Made by a program: the position numbers and the translations under genes. From Bacteroidales bacterium (GTDB taxonomy: Bacteria > Bacteroidota > Bacteroidia > Bacteroidales > UBA932), in NCBI GenBank assembly GCA_017617715.1, contig JAFZVQ010000067.1:1-64000 (forward strand): DNA of 64,000 bases, read 5' to 3'. Shown piece by piece: positions 16,398-25,402 of the stretch. The notes under the pieces were generated by a model that saw only the letters and a list, made by a program, of their open reading frames with translations, was not told where the DNA came from and did not search any database. Position 1 is the stretch's first letter, and each line of letters opens with the position of its first letter.

Positions 16398-18767
16398 CTA
16401 AAAAATGAAGCTGATGACCTCGTCTATGGTCTTGACATAGTGGAAGGTGAGGCCGCGGACGTAGATTTCCTTTATGTCTTCGACGTCCTTGCGGTTTTCC
16501 TCCGAGATGACTATTGTGGATACTCCCGCCCTCTTGGCGGCGAGTATCTTTTCTTTTATGCCGCCGACAGGCAGCACGCGGCCGCGCAGGGTCATCTCCC
16601 CGGTCATTGCAATGCCCTTCTTCACGGCTTCGCCGCGAAGGGCCGAGACCATTGAGCTGACCATGGTGATGCCGGCCGAAGGGCCGTCCTTGGGAGTGGC
16701 GCCTTCGGGCACGTGGACGTGGATATCCTTCTCCGAGAAGGTCTTGGAGTCCATCCTGGCCATTTCGGGATGGGCCTTGATATACTGGTAGGCTATGGTG
16801 GCCGACTCCTTCATCACGTCGCCCAGGTTGCCGGTCATGGTCATCACGCCCTTGCCGGTGCTGACAGAACTCTCCACGAAGAGGATTTCGCCGCCCATCT
16901 GGGTCCAGGCAAGGCCTGTGACCACGCCGGGGGCTTCATTGCCCTTCTGCAGGTCGTGGAAATTGGTGGGAAGGCCCAGGTATTCCTTCAGGTGCTCGGG
17001 CTTGATGGTGGTGGGATACTCCTGCTCCAGGGCTATCTTCTTGGCGGTGACGCGGGCTATCTTGGCTATCTGCTTCTCAAGGCCGCGCACGCCGCTTTCA
17101 TGGGTGTACTGGTCGATAATGGCATTGATGCCCGCAGCGCTGATTTTGAGCGCCTTGGAGTCGATGCCGTGCTCCTTGAGCTGTTTGGGGAGGAGGAACT
17201 GCTTGGCGATTTCCGCCTTCTCTTCCGCCAGGTAGCCGGACACGTTGATCAGTTCCATACGGTCGAGCAACGCGGGCTGGACAGGCGACAGGCTGTTGGC
17301 GGTGGTGATGAACATCACGTTGCTCAGGTCGTAGTCCAGGTCGAGGTAGTTGTCGTGGAACGTGGAGTTCTGCTCGGGATCGAGCGCCTCGAGCAGGGCC
17401 GAGGACGGGTCGCCCTTGAAGTCGGAGCCCAGCTTGTCTATTTCATCGAGCACCACCACTGGGTTGGAGGTGCCGGCACGGGCGATACCGTTGAGGATAC
17501 GTCCCGGGAGGGCGCCCACGTAGGTCTTGCGGTGGCCGCGTATTTCAGCCTCGTCGTGCATGCCGCCCAGCGAAATACGCACGTACTTGCGTCCCAGCGA
17601 GCGGGCTATGGACTTGCCGAGGGAGGTCTTTCCCACTCCGGGAGGCCCGTAGAGGCACAGGATGGGAGACTTCATGTTCCCTTTCAACTTGAGCACTGCG
17701 AGATATTCGATAATACGGTCCTTCACGGTGTCGAGGCCATAGTGGTCGGCATCCAGGACCTCCTGGGCGTGCTTGAGGTCGAGGTTGTCGACGCTCATCT
17801 CGCCCCAGGGCAGCTGGAGCATGAAATCCAGGTAGTTGTACTGGACGCTGTAATCAGGGGAATTGGGATTGTATTTTTCCAGCTTTGCAAGCTCCTTCTC
17901 GAAGGCTTTGCCTATCTCCTCCGGCCACTTCTTCGCGGCGGCGCGCTCGCGGAACTTGTCGAAGTCTTCCTTCTCGTCCATGCCCAGCTCTTCCTGGATG
18001 GTGCGGAGCTGGCTGTTGAGATAGTACTCCCTCTGCTGCTGGTCGATTTCGCTCTTGACCTTCTGGTTGATGTCCTGCTTGAGCTTGATCAGCTGTATCT
18101 GCACGTCCAGTATGGTAAGGAGCTTCATGGCACGCATCTTCACGTCGTCGTACTGGAGCAGCTCCATCTTCTCCTTGAAGTTTTCCACCTCCACCGTGGT
18201 GGCTATGAAATTGACGAGGAATTCGAAGTTGTCGATAGCCTTCAGGGCGCCGATAGACTCGCGCGAGCCAAGGTTTGAGGCGCGCAAGACCTGCATGGCC
18301 TTGTCTTTCAGGGCTTCGGAGACAGCCTTTATGTCGGTGCTGCCGGAGTCATACACCCTGTCGCCCAGATACAGGACGCGGGCGGTGATATATGGATCGA
18401 AGCTGACCACGGCGTCCACTTCGATGCGCTTGAATGCCTGGAGTATGGCCGTAAGGGTGCCGTCGGGCATTTCGAGGGTCTTGAGGATGCGGCAGACGGT
18501 GCCGTAGCGATAGAGGTCTTCCGCTCCCGGGTTCTCCACGGTCACGTCTTTCTGGGGCACTGCCCCTATGTAGAAGCCGTTCTCCTCGGCATCCTGGATG
18601 AGGCGGATGGATTTGTCGCGGCCTATCGTGATGGGATAGACGGTGCCGGGGAAAAGCGCCGCGTTGCGCAGGGCAAGCACGGGCAGCACGTCGGGCAGCT
18701 CGGATTCGTTGACCTTGAAAGCCTGTTCTCCCTGGACAACAGGGATTATGTTGATATCTTGTTTCAT
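16398..18767 (-). CDS. lon: ATP-dependent protease Lon
   Basis: 789 residues, LonA type, degrading misfolded and regulatory proteins in the cytoplasm. The N-terminal substrate-binding domain covers about 25-230 and a long coiled-coil 235-300. The AAA+ module has Walker A GPPGVGKTS (near 373) and Walker B VVLDEIDKL. The C-terminal peptidase has catalytic Ser in PKDGPSAG and Lys in GGIKEKIL. Start ATG 18767. It is divergent from the HU gene. Confidence 0.97.
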   Translation of the reverse strand: MKQDINIIPVVQGEQAFKVNESELPDVLPVLALRNAALFPGTVYPITIGRDKSIRLIQDAEENGFYIGAVPQKDVTVENPGAEDLYRYGTVCRILKTLEMPDGTLTAILQAFKRIEVDAVVSFDPYITARVLYLGDRVYDSGSTDIKAVSEALKDKAMQVLRASNLGSRESIGALKAIDNFEFLVNFIATTVEVENFKEKMELLQYDDVKMRAMKLLTILDVQIQLIKLKQDINQKVKSEIDQQQREYYLNSQLRTIQEELGMDEKEDFDKFRERAAAKKWPEEIGKAFEKELAKLEKYNPNSPDYSVQYNYLDFMLQLPWGEMSVDNLDLKHAQEVLDADHYGLDTVKDRIIEYLAVLKLKGNMKSPILCLYGPPGVGKTSLGKSIARSLGRKYVRISLGGMHDEAEIRGHRKTYVGALPGRILNGIARAGTSNPVVVLDEIDKLGSDFKGDPSSALLEALDPEQNSTFHDNYLDLDYDLSNVMFITTANSLSPVQPALLDRMELINVSGYLAEEKAEIAKQFLLPKQLKEHGIDSKALKISAAGINAIIDQYTHESGVRGLEKQIAKIARVTAKKIALEQEYPTTIKPEHLKEYLGLPTNFHDLQKGNEAPGVVTGLAWTQMGGEILFVESSVSTGKGVMTMTGNLGDVMKESATIAYQYIKAHPEMARMDSKTFSEKDIHVHVPEGATPKDGPSAGITMVSSMVSALRGEAVKKGIAMTGEMTLRGRVLPVGGIKEKILAAKRAGVSTIVISEENRKDVEDIKEIYVRGLTFHYVKTIDEVISFIF

Positions 18768-18861
18768 ACGTATTTTTGTGCCAAAATGTCAGTAAAAAGG
18801 TAAAAATGGCGTCGGAGAGTATATAGGTCAATCTCCGTGCCAAAGAAAAGCGTCAAAATAT

Positions 18862-18892
18862 TTTGATTGTTGGAAATTTAACCCTATTTTTG
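18862..18892 (+). promoter_or_regulatory. Bacteroidota-type promoter for the HU gene
   Basis: TTTG at 18862-18865, a 19-bp spacer, and TATTTTTG at 18885-18892 match the -33/-7 promoter consensus of this phylum exactly. The start codon of the HU gene is 51 bp downstream. A second TATTTTTG on the same strand at 18771-18778 lacks a well-spaced partner. Confidence 0.8.
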
Positions 18893-18943
18893 CGTTCCGA
18901 ATTGATTTTTAACCAGAAAGATCAACCAAAACAATTATAAATT

Positions 18944-19219
18944 ATGACAAAGGCAGAAATCGTCAGTGAAGTTGCAAAGGCAACCGGCATTGAAAAAGTA
19001 ACAGTCCAGACAGTTTTTGAAGCAGCCATGGAATCCATCAAGGGATCCATCGTCAAAGGCGAACCCGTATATCTCCGTGGATTCGGCAGTTTCATCATCA
19101 AGCACCGTGCAACCAAGGCCGCCCGCAACATCACCAAGAAAACCACCATCACCATACCTGCGCACGACATCCCTGCATTCAAACCCAGCAAGGCATTTGT
19201 CGCAGAGCTGCAGAAATAA
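18944..19219 (+). CDS. HU family DNA-binding protein
   Basis: 91 residues, the standard HU/IHF length. It starts MTKAEIVSEVAKATG, has the conserved LRGFGSFIIKHR turn and ends with AFKPSKAF. The DNA-binding arm (ARNITKKTTITIPAHDIP) is that of Bacteroidota HU proteins, with Ile-Pro at the arm tip. A dimeric nucleoid protein that bends DNA. The strong consensus promoter upstream suits an abundant protein. Confidence 0.95.
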   Translation: MTKAEIVSEVAKATGIEKVTVQTVFEAAMESIKGSIVKGEPVYLRGFGSFIIKHRATKAARNITKKTTITIPAHDIPAFKPSKAFVAELQK

Positions 19220-19234
19220 TCCAATTTTCATAAT

Positions 19235-19324
19235 ATGCCTAACGGAAAGAAGCATAAAAGACACAAAATGGCGACGCACAAGCGCAAAAAGCGCTTGCGT
19301 CTGAACAGGCACAAGAAGAAATAG
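19235..19324 (+). CDS. AURKAIP1/COX24-domain small basic protein
   Basis: Only 29 residues, about half of them Lys or Arg: PNGKKHKRHKMATHKRKKRL and a RHKKK tail. The KMxxHKxxKRL core is the signature of the COX24/AURKAIP1 (DUF1713) family, whose mitochondrial member mS38 is a small-subunit ribosomal protein; Bacteroidota carry this very short form. It lies 15 bp after HU and is followed by a terminator, so it is expressed with HU. A ribosomal role is likely by homology but not shown here. Confidence 0.85.
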   Translation: MPNGKKHKRHKMATHKRKKRLRLNRHKKK

Positions 19325-19332
19325 TCGCTCTA

Positions 19333-19368
19333 GGCCCGGCGGGAGATCCGGCCGGGTCTTTTGTTTTA
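19333..19368 (+). terminator. Rho-independent terminator after HU/COX24-like genes
   Basis: GGCCCGGC (19333-19340) pairs with GCCGGGTC (19351-19358, one G-U) and is followed by TTTTGTTTTA. It lies 8 bp past the small basic gene and just before rng. Confidence 0.8.
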
Positions 19369-19380
19369 TTTTTAAACCCA

Positions 19381-20943
19381 ATGGAGTCCGAACGCCAAGA
19401 AAAAGACCTTGTGGTCGATGTGGGCTCGGCAGAGGTGCGTATTGCGTTGCTTGAAAACCACCGCCTCATCGAGCTTAACAGAGAATCGAGCCAGGGCCAC
19501 AGCTTTTCGGTGGGGGACGTATATCTTGGTAAAGTCAAGAAGATACTTCCCGCCCTGAATGCTGCTTTCGTGGACATCGGCGACACCAAAGAGGCATTTG
19601 TCCATTATCTGGACCTCGGCCTGCACTTCGACGCCTTCGACCGCTTCGTAAGGGAGAGCAACCCCAACCGCAACATGGGGGAGCTCTTTTCTAGCATCAA
19701 GGTGGGCGCCCCCCTGTCAAAAGAAGGGCGCATCGAAGATTTCCTCAAGCCGGGCCAGCTGATTATAGGACAGATTGTCAAGGAACCGATTTCTACAAAG
19801 GGGTCCAGGCTGACCGCTGAGATTTCGCTGGCAGGACGCAACATTGTGCTGCTCCCTTTCGCAGAGAAAGTGAGCGTTTCCCAAAAAATCGCCTCGAAAG
19901 AGGAAAAGAGAAGACTTGAGACTCTCGTCGGCAACATTCTTCCCAAGAACTACGGAGCCATCATACGCACGGCCGCAGAAGGCAGTTCAGCCGCGGTGCT
20001 GGTGGCGGAGCTCCGTTCCCTCATTGAAAAATGGGAAGGTGCCTGGAAGAGAATCTCGAAAAACAAAGGCACGGGTCTGCTCTTCACCGAGTATTCCAAG
20101 ACCACCACTATCCTGCGGGACCTTCTCAACGACAGTTTTTCCAACGTCTACGTGAACGATGAGAAAATCTACGAGGAGATCCGGCGTTACATCTCCCTCA
20201 TTTCCCCCGAGCAGGAGAGAATCGTAAAGCTCTACGACGGCAAGGAGTCCATCTTCGACCATTTCGAAGTGACCCGCCAGATAAAGAGTTCTTTCGGAAA
20301 GGTGGTGCCGATGAAACAGGGCGCATACCTGGTCATAGAGACCACCGAAGCCCTGGGCGTCATCGACGTCAACAGCGGTATCCGCGCCAAGACCAACGAC
20401 CAGGAGGAGAACACCTTCGAGGTGAACAAGCTGGCAGCCGAAGAAATTGCGCGCCAGCTGCGCCTGCGGGACATGGGCGGCATCGTCATAGTCGATTTCA
20501 TCGACATGGACACCGTCGAGCACCGCAACGAGCTCTACAAGTACATGTGCGAACTCATGGCCAGCGACAGGGCCAAGCACAACGTGCTTCCCCTGACCAA
20601 GTTCGGCCTTATGCAGATCACCCGCCAGCGCATCCGCCCGGTCACGGAGATCAACACCACTGAGAAGTGCCCGCTTTGCCACGGCTCGGGCAAGATAGCT
20701 TCCACGGTGGTCATTGACGAGCAGATTGAACGCAAGCTCGCCGACCTCATCGAACGCACGGGGTCAAGACAGTTCACGTTGAAAGTCAGCCCGATTCTGG
20801 GTGCCTACATCACCCGCGGCTGGAATTCATTCGCATCCAAGTGGAGACGCAAGCACAAATGCAAGCTGAAAGTCGTCGAAATGACGGAACACAGCATCCT
20901 GCAGTACGAATTCTACGATGAAAAAGGGAAGTTGCTCGAGTAG
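19381..20943 (+). CDS. rng: Ribonuclease E/G family endoribonuclease
   Basis: 520 residues, the RNase G length, without the long RNase E C-terminal scaffold. It has an N-terminal S1 domain (VGDVYLGKVKKILPALNAAFVDIG), the catalytic DNase-I-like domain with VIDVNSGIR and IVIVDFIDMD supplying the metal-binding aspartates, and the zinc-link CPLCHGSGKI. It processes rRNA and turns over mRNA. Start ATG 19381, just after the preceding terminator. Repeat copy B follows the stop. Confidence 0.95.
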   Translation: MESERQEKDLVVDVGSAEVRIALLENHRLIELNRESSQGHSFSVGDVYLGKVKKILPALNAAFVDIGDTKEAFVHYLDLGLHFDAFDRFVRESNPNRNMGELFSSIKVGAPLSKEGRIEDFLKPGQLIIGQIVKEPISTKGSRLTAEISLAGRNIVLLPFAEKVSVSQKIASKEEKRRLETLVGNILPKNYGAIIRTAAEGSSAAVLVAELRSLIEKWEGAWKRISKNKGTGLLFTEYSKTTTILRDLLNDSFSNVYVNDEKIYEEIRRYISLISPEQERIVKLYDGKESIFDHFEVTRQIKSSFGKVVPMKQGAYLVIETTEALGVIDVNSGIRAKTNDQEENTFEVNKLAAEEIARQLRLRDMGGIVIVDFIDMDTVEHRNELYKYMCELMASDRAKHNVLPLTKFGLMQITRQRIRPVTEINTTEKCPLCHGSGKIASTVVIDEQIERKLADLIERTGSRQFTLKVSPILGAYITRGWNSFASKWRRKHKCKLKVVEMTEHSILQYEFYDEKGKLLE

Positions 20944-20965
20944 CAACTTCTTTTTTCTTCAGAGC

Positions 20966-21253
20966 CGATCGGGCATCTTCCTTCTCCAACAGCGACGTGA
21001 ATGCTGCACCCCATTTGTTCACGTCACAAGCGGTTTTTCGCTCTTGTGGGCCTTATAAGGGCTGTGTCGTGAACAGACAGCGTGAACCATTCACGTCGCA
21101 CCTCAAAAATGAGATAAAAAGGATTCTTAACATATTCATGTGCGAGCTGCCTCGCTTTGCAGGAGAATCCGGTAAGGCGAAAACACCTGTCGAAGTGTGG
21201 TTTGATATTCTGCAAAACGAGCGATAGATTCTTCGCTGCGCTCAGAATGACAT
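20966..21253 (+). repeat. Dispersed repeat copy B (288 bp)
   Basis: Inverted relative to copy A at 16102-16359 and near-identical except for a 30-bp insertion at about 21112-21141 and local substitutions. It ends in the palindrome with ATTCT and AGAAT arms. It fills most of the gene-free interval 20944-21303 between rng and rluD. No open frame in it looks real, and no transposase is nearby. Confidence 0.9.
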
Positions 21254-21303
21254 TTGGCGGGGAAGGTCCCGGGACCTTCCCCGCCCGTTGCAACAGGCGG
21301 AGG

Positions 21304-22359
21304 CTATTCTTCCGGCATGTTGGAGGCGTAGCGGCGCCACTTGGAGAGGAGGGCCGTCATGTCGGGGGGGAGGACGGAGTCGAATTGAAGGAACTTGCGG
21401 GTGCGGGGATGGACGAAACCGAGGGTCTTGGCGTGGAGGGCCTGGCGGGGGCAGAGTTCGAAGCAATTCTGGATGAACTGCCTGTACTTGGAATAGATGG
21501 TGCCTTTGCGTATCTCCGTGCCGCCGTAGCGTTCGTCGCAGAAGATGGGGTGCCCGATGCTGCTCATGTGCACGCGGATCTGGTGCGTGCGGCCGGTTTC
21601 CAGCTTACATTCCACAAGCGTCACGAATCCCAGGCGCTCCAGCACGCGCCAGTGCGTAACCGCTCTCTTGCCCTTTTCAAGGTCGTCGGTGGTGGTGAAG
21701 CGAAGGCGGTCCGAAGGGTCCCGCATCAGCGCGGCGTCGACCGTGCCTTCATCGGCGGGCATGTCGCCCCAGACTATGGCCACGTAGCGGCGCTCTATCG
21801 TGTGGTCGAAGAACTGCCGGGCCAGGTTGAGCTGAGCCTCGTCGTTCTTGGCCACCGCCAGCAGGCCGCTGGTGTCCTTGTCGATACGGTGCACGAGGAT
21901 TCCCATCCTTTCGTCATCGGCGTCAGGGCCCTGGGAGATGCCCAGGTGGAAGGCAAGCGCGTTGACAAGCGTGGATTCGTAGTGGCCGTGGCCCGGATGC
22001 ACCACCATACCGGCAGGCTTGTTGAGCACCAGCACGTCCTCGTCTTCATAGACTATGTCCAGCGGGATATCCTGCGGAAGGATTTCAACGCCGCGGCGCC
22101 TGTACGGCATGACGAAACGTATCACGTCGCCGGGACGGACAATGTAGTTGGCCTTGACGGTCTTCTCCCCCACCTGCACGAAGCCCTCCTTGATGGCGCA
22201 CTGCACCCGGTGGCGCGAGGTCTTCTCCATGTGCGCCGCCATATATTTATCTATGCGCAGGGGCTCCTGTCCGGGATCCACTTCCATGCGGAAGTGCTCG
22301 AACATCTCTTGCTCGTCGTCCGGAAGGAGGTCGGGATCAGTCAGCGGTCCTGTCTGCAT
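21304..22359 (-). CDS. rluD: RluA/RluD family 23S rRNA pseudouridine synthase
   Basis: 351 residues. An N-terminal S4 domain (PLRIDKYMAAHMEKTSRHRV) is followed by the synthase domain with catalytic Asp in HRIDKDTSGLL and the KPAGMVVHPGHGH segment. It converts uridines of large-subunit rRNA to pseudouridine; RluD is the nearest type. The start overlaps the PASTA gene by 23 bp; an internal Met 25 codons in is an alternative. It is the last gene of a long minus-strand run. Confidence 0.9.
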   Translation of the reverse strand: MQTGPLTDPDLLPDDEQEMFEHFRMEVDPGQEPLRIDKYMAAHMEKTSRHRVQCAIKEGFVQVGEKTVKANYIVRPGDVIRFVMPYRRRGVEILPQDIPLDIVYEDEDVLVLNKPAGMVVHPGHGHYESTLVNALAFHLGISQGPDADDERMGILVHRIDKDTSGLLAVAKNDEAQLNLARQFFDHTIERRYVAIVWGDMPADEGTVDAALMRDPSDRLRFTTTDDLEKGKRAVTHWRVLERLGFVTLVECKLETGRTHQIRVHMSSIGHPIFCDERYGGTEIRKGTIYSKYRQFIQNCFELCPRQALHAKTLGFVHPRTRKFLQFDSVLPPDMTALLSKWRRYASNMPEE

Positions 22360-23125
22360 CGAGGGAGAGGTAAAGGGTCACTCCCGTGCCCATCACGGTA
22401 GGATAACCGGTGGCCGAAGGACGCTGGGAATAGACCACGGCGTTCAGGGAATCGCTATAGGTACGGACCGTCTTGTCGAAGAACAATCCGCTGACATTCA
22501 GGGAATTGTCGTGCAGGGCATCCACGGCGCGAAGATATTTGAAGCCGTGGAGCTTGGGCACGTAGGTCATTGCATCCGACCCGTTCAGGCCAAGCACCAG
22601 ATCGATCACTGAACCGGTGTAGAGCTGCTTGCCGGGCTCGATTTCGCTGCCCCGGTACATCTGGCGCAGGACATTGTTGGTGGCAATGTCGCTGACATAG
22701 TTGAGGCGCCCCAGCACAAGGCCCTTGGCATTAAGCTCGGCCTTGGCCTGGCGAAGCGAGACATGCACCAGGTTGGGCATGGACACCTTCTTCGGCACTA
22801 TTGAATTGATGGTCAGGGAGATCTTACGCCCGGGCTTCACCTTTGCGCCGGCTTTCGGGAGCTGGCTCACCACGGCGCCGCGCGCCATCCTCTTCATATA
22901 CACTGAATCGATCACCTGCACGCGCAGTCCGGATGCCGAAGCCGTGGCGGAGGCGTCGTGCAAGGTCTGGCTGGTGAGGTCGGGCACGGTCACTTCCTTG
23001 CCGTGGCGGGTGCGTATGGAGAGAAATATGCTCGCCACACCCACCAGGAGGACGACGAAAAGCACACCAAGCAACAGGTTCCTGACAATCCAGTTGCCCA
23101 GGACGGATTTAGTCTTCTTAGCCAT
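22337..23125 (-). CDS. Membrane-anchored PASTA-domain protein
   Basis: 262 residues. One N-terminal membrane helix (about residues 13-35, after a basic start) is followed by about three PASTA repeats, each with a VPDL/MPNL-type start and GLVLG-type core. No kinase or penicillin-binding domain is attached. PASTA repeats bind peptidoglycan or related ligands. A PASTA protein immediately before rluD is the usual order in Bacteroidota genomes. It lies 2 bp after the LysE-type gene. Confidence 0.85.
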   Translation of the reverse strand: MAKKTKSVLGNWIVRNLLLGVLFVVLLVGVASIFLSIRTRHGKEVTVPDLTSQTLHDASATASASGLRVQVIDSVYMKRMARGAVVSQLPKAGAKVKPGRKISLTINSIVPKKVSMPNLVHVSLRQAKAELNAKGLVLGRLNYVSDIATNNVLRQMYRGSEIEPGKQLYTGSVIDLVLGLNGSDAMTYVPKLHGFKYLRAVDALHDNSLNVSGLFFDKTVRTYSDSLNAVVYSQRPSATGYPTVMGTGVTLYLSLDADRTAD

Positions 23126-23127
23126 AA

Positions 23128-23754
23128 TCAGAGCAAAAAGAGGCCGCGCACCACAAGCATGATACCGAAGCCGATAACGGCATATCCGGCAAACTTGGTC
23201 ACGCGGTTGATAGTTCCAATATTGAAGCGCTCACGCAGTTTGTCGGCGGCGAAAGCCAGCGAGAACCACCAGATAAGCGCTCCCAACAACACGAAAAGCG
23301 AAATCAGCCACACCGGACTCTCGGAGGTGCCGACGTCGAGGCGGAAAAGGGTCACCAGGGCGAACATGTAGGCGATGGCGCCGGGGTTTGCGAGGCAGCA
23401 GCCGGCCCCCTGGAGGGCATACTGCACAGCCTTGCTCTTGCTGGTCTCGGCCACCAGGATCTTGGTCACCATAGGCTTTCGGCGGAGCATGAAAATACCC
23501 AGCACTACCACCAGGATGCCGCCACCTATGAAAATCCACTGTTCATGCCTGGAAAAGAAGTCGCTCACCACCATGAAGGCGAAAAGGCTCGCCACGGCGA
23601 AGAAGGTGTCCACGATGGCGGAACCCGCTCCGGCGGCGAGGCCTGCCATACGTCCGTGGCAGAAAGATTTCTGCATCACGAGCACCGACACCGGCCCCAC
23701 CGGGGCGGATGCCAGGATGCCTATCAGTATGGCTTTGAGCAACTCAGCGAGCAT
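23128..23754 (-). CDS. LysE/RhtB family transporter
   Basis: 208 residues from Met at 23754; an upstream in-frame start would overlap lnt. Six hydrophobic segments, and the N-terminal GILASAPVGPVSVLVMQ is the LysE-family signature. Members export amino acids or related small molecules; substrate is not predictable. It follows lnt by 19 bp in the same run. Confidence 0.85.
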   Translation of the reverse strand: MLAELLKAILIGILASAPVGPVSVLVMQKSFCHGRMAGLAAGAGSAIVDTFFAVASLFAFMVVSDFFSRHEQWIFIGGGILVVVLGIFMLRRKPMVTKILVAETSKSKAVQYALQGAGCCLANPGAIAYMFALVTLFRLDVGTSESPVWLISLFVLLGALIWWFSLAFAADKLRERFNIGTINRVTKFAGYAVIGFGIMLVVRGLFLL

Positions 23755-23773
23755 AGCCTGCAAAGATACAAAA

Positions 23774-25399
23774 CTATTTCTTCGGAAGCAACAGCCTGAC
23801 CACCAGAAGGACAAGAAGCAGCAGGAAAATGAAGGTGGACACCCGTCCCGTGATGTCTCCGTTGCGGGTAAAGAAGCTCTGGCGCGTGTTCACGTTCACG
23901 CTTCCCCGCAAAGTCGCCTCCTCCCACCATGGTCCCTGCTTCAGGATACGCCCCCGCTGGTCGATGAAACAGCTGATGCCGGTGTTGCCGCAGCGGGCTA
24001 TATCCCGCCGTAGCTCTATCGCCCTCAGGGAACTGTAGCTCAGGTGCTGCCGGTAGCCTGGAGTATTGCCCCACCAGGAGTCGTTGGTGATCACGGCAAT
24101 GAAGCCGGCTCCCTTTGAAGCGTAGCCCGTGCAGTATTCACCATAAACGGATTCATAGCACACGGCACAGCCGAGCGGAGTGCCGTCGGAAAGGTGCAGG
24201 AGCGTGATTTCCTTCTGCCCGCAGTCTCGTGCCATCATGGGGCGCCCGTTGTTGAACTTCCCGGCAAGCCAGTTGTCCAGGGGCACGAAGACCTTCGGAT
24301 ACGGGGTAAGCTCGGTGCCTACCACAAGCTTGCTCTTGTGGAATACTTCCGTACGGCCGTCCGGGGAAAGCATTATGGCGCTGTTGTGGGGCACCCTCCA
24401 GCCTTTGCCGTATGGATAGCAGAGCAGGCCGGGCGGCGAAGCCGTGAAATGAAGCTCGTTGGTGGCGGCGCCGAAAAGCATGTCGCTCTGCGGGTATTCC
24501 TGCAGGAAAGAATGGAAGGCCTGCCAGGTCGGGGACGACGGTATGTCGTTGAGAATCACGTCAAAAGTGAAGGTCTCAGGAGCGAGCAGCAGGTCGGCCG
24601 GAGCTGTATTCAGCGAATCGGCAAGCAGGCGCAGGAGCACATCGGTCTGCTGCGCCTGGCTCATCGACTCAAACTTTTTGTACGGTTCGAAGTTGGGCTG
24701 TCCTATGACCACCTCTACCTTGCGCTCGGACTTTTCCTCGTAGCTCCCGTACATTATCGCGGAGCACACTACCGGCCCCAGGAGCACCAGGGCGAGAGCG
24801 GAAACCGAAGCGGCGCGGGCCACACGGTTCCAGCGCTGCCAGGCGCCGTTCGAAAGGGCCGTCAGCAGGCCGAAGATCCCCAGGTTGGCGCACCACACCC
24901 AGAGCGAGCCGCCGAGGGTGCCGGTGACGCTGTACCACTGTATATCCTTGATACTGGTCGCAAAAGCGTTGCCCAGCACGAGCCAGGGCCAGGAAATCTC
25001 GGCGCTGGTCAGGTACCAGCGTTCCCAGGCTATCCAGGCAGCGGCAAGGAACACATACGGCACCACTCCCCCGAGACGCTTGCGGCTCAGGCGGAACAGG
25101 CCGAAAATAAGGGACATCTGCAACGCATTGGCCAGCACGGCGAAAATGCCGCCGCCCACGGTGGCATTGCACACCCAGAACGTCGTGAGGGCGTTCCAGA
25201 GCACGAAAGTGCTGTAGTGCCAAACCCAGAAGCGCTTCACCCCGGCGCCCTGCGCGATATACTCGGCAAGGAGCAGCGGGATGAACGCCACGAGCGAGAC
25301 CAGCCCCAGGTGCGGCACGAGCCACGGAAGGCTCAGGAGCACCGCCGAAGCGGCGCACAGGCACCAGAGCGTGGCCTTGGTCGACAGAGTCCGCGACAT
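23774..25399 (-). CDS. lnt: Apolipoprotein N-acyltransferase
   Basis: 541 residues. The N-terminal half has six to seven membrane helices; the C-terminal half is a nitrilase-like domain with Glu in LAPETFTF, Lys in FHKSKLVVG and Cys in CAVCYESVYG, the catalytic triad. It adds the third acyl chain to lipoproteins in the inner membrane. The window is rich in lipoproteins, its likely substrates. It follows nagB by 3 bp. Confidence 0.92.
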   Translation of the reverse strand: MSRTLSTKATLWCLCAASAVLLSLPWLVPHLGLVSLVAFIPLLLAEYIAQGAGVKRFWVWHYSTFVLWNALTTFWVCNATVGGGIFAVLANALQMSLIFGLFRLSRKRLGGVVPYVFLAAAWIAWERWYLTSAEISWPWLVLGNAFATSIKDIQWYSVTGTLGGSLWVWCANLGIFGLLTALSNGAWQRWNRVARAASVSALALVLLGPVVCSAIMYGSYEEKSERKVEVVIGQPNFEPYKKFESMSQAQQTDVLLRLLADSLNTAPADLLLAPETFTFDVILNDIPSSPTWQAFHSFLQEYPQSDMLFGAATNELHFTASPPGLLCYPYGKGWRVPHNSAIMLSPDGRTEVFHKSKLVVGTELTPYPKVFVPLDNWLAGKFNNGRPMMARDCGQKEITLLHLSDGTPLGCAVCYESVYGEYCTGYASKGAGFIAVITNDSWWGNTPGYRQHLSYSSLRAIELRRDIARCGNTGISCFIDQRGRILKQGPWWEEATLRGSVNVNTRQSFFTRNGDITGRVSTFIFLLLLVLLVVRLLLPKK

Positions 25400-25402
25400 G
25401 GC

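Noticed and set aside
16713..18278. Long plus-strand open frame opposite lon (521 codons)
   Set aside because: It is antisense to an intact lon gene; high GC suppresses stop codons in this frame, and its low-complexity composition fits no family.
16128..21227. Near-identical short reading frames in the two dispersed repeats (about 66 and 76 codons)
   Set aside because: They follow repeat boundaries, differ by the 30-bp insertion, and show no protein features; they are by-products of the repeat.
16077..21303. An insertion sequence at the inverted repeats
   Set aside because: No transposase lies within or between the copies; the genes between them are housekeeping genes.
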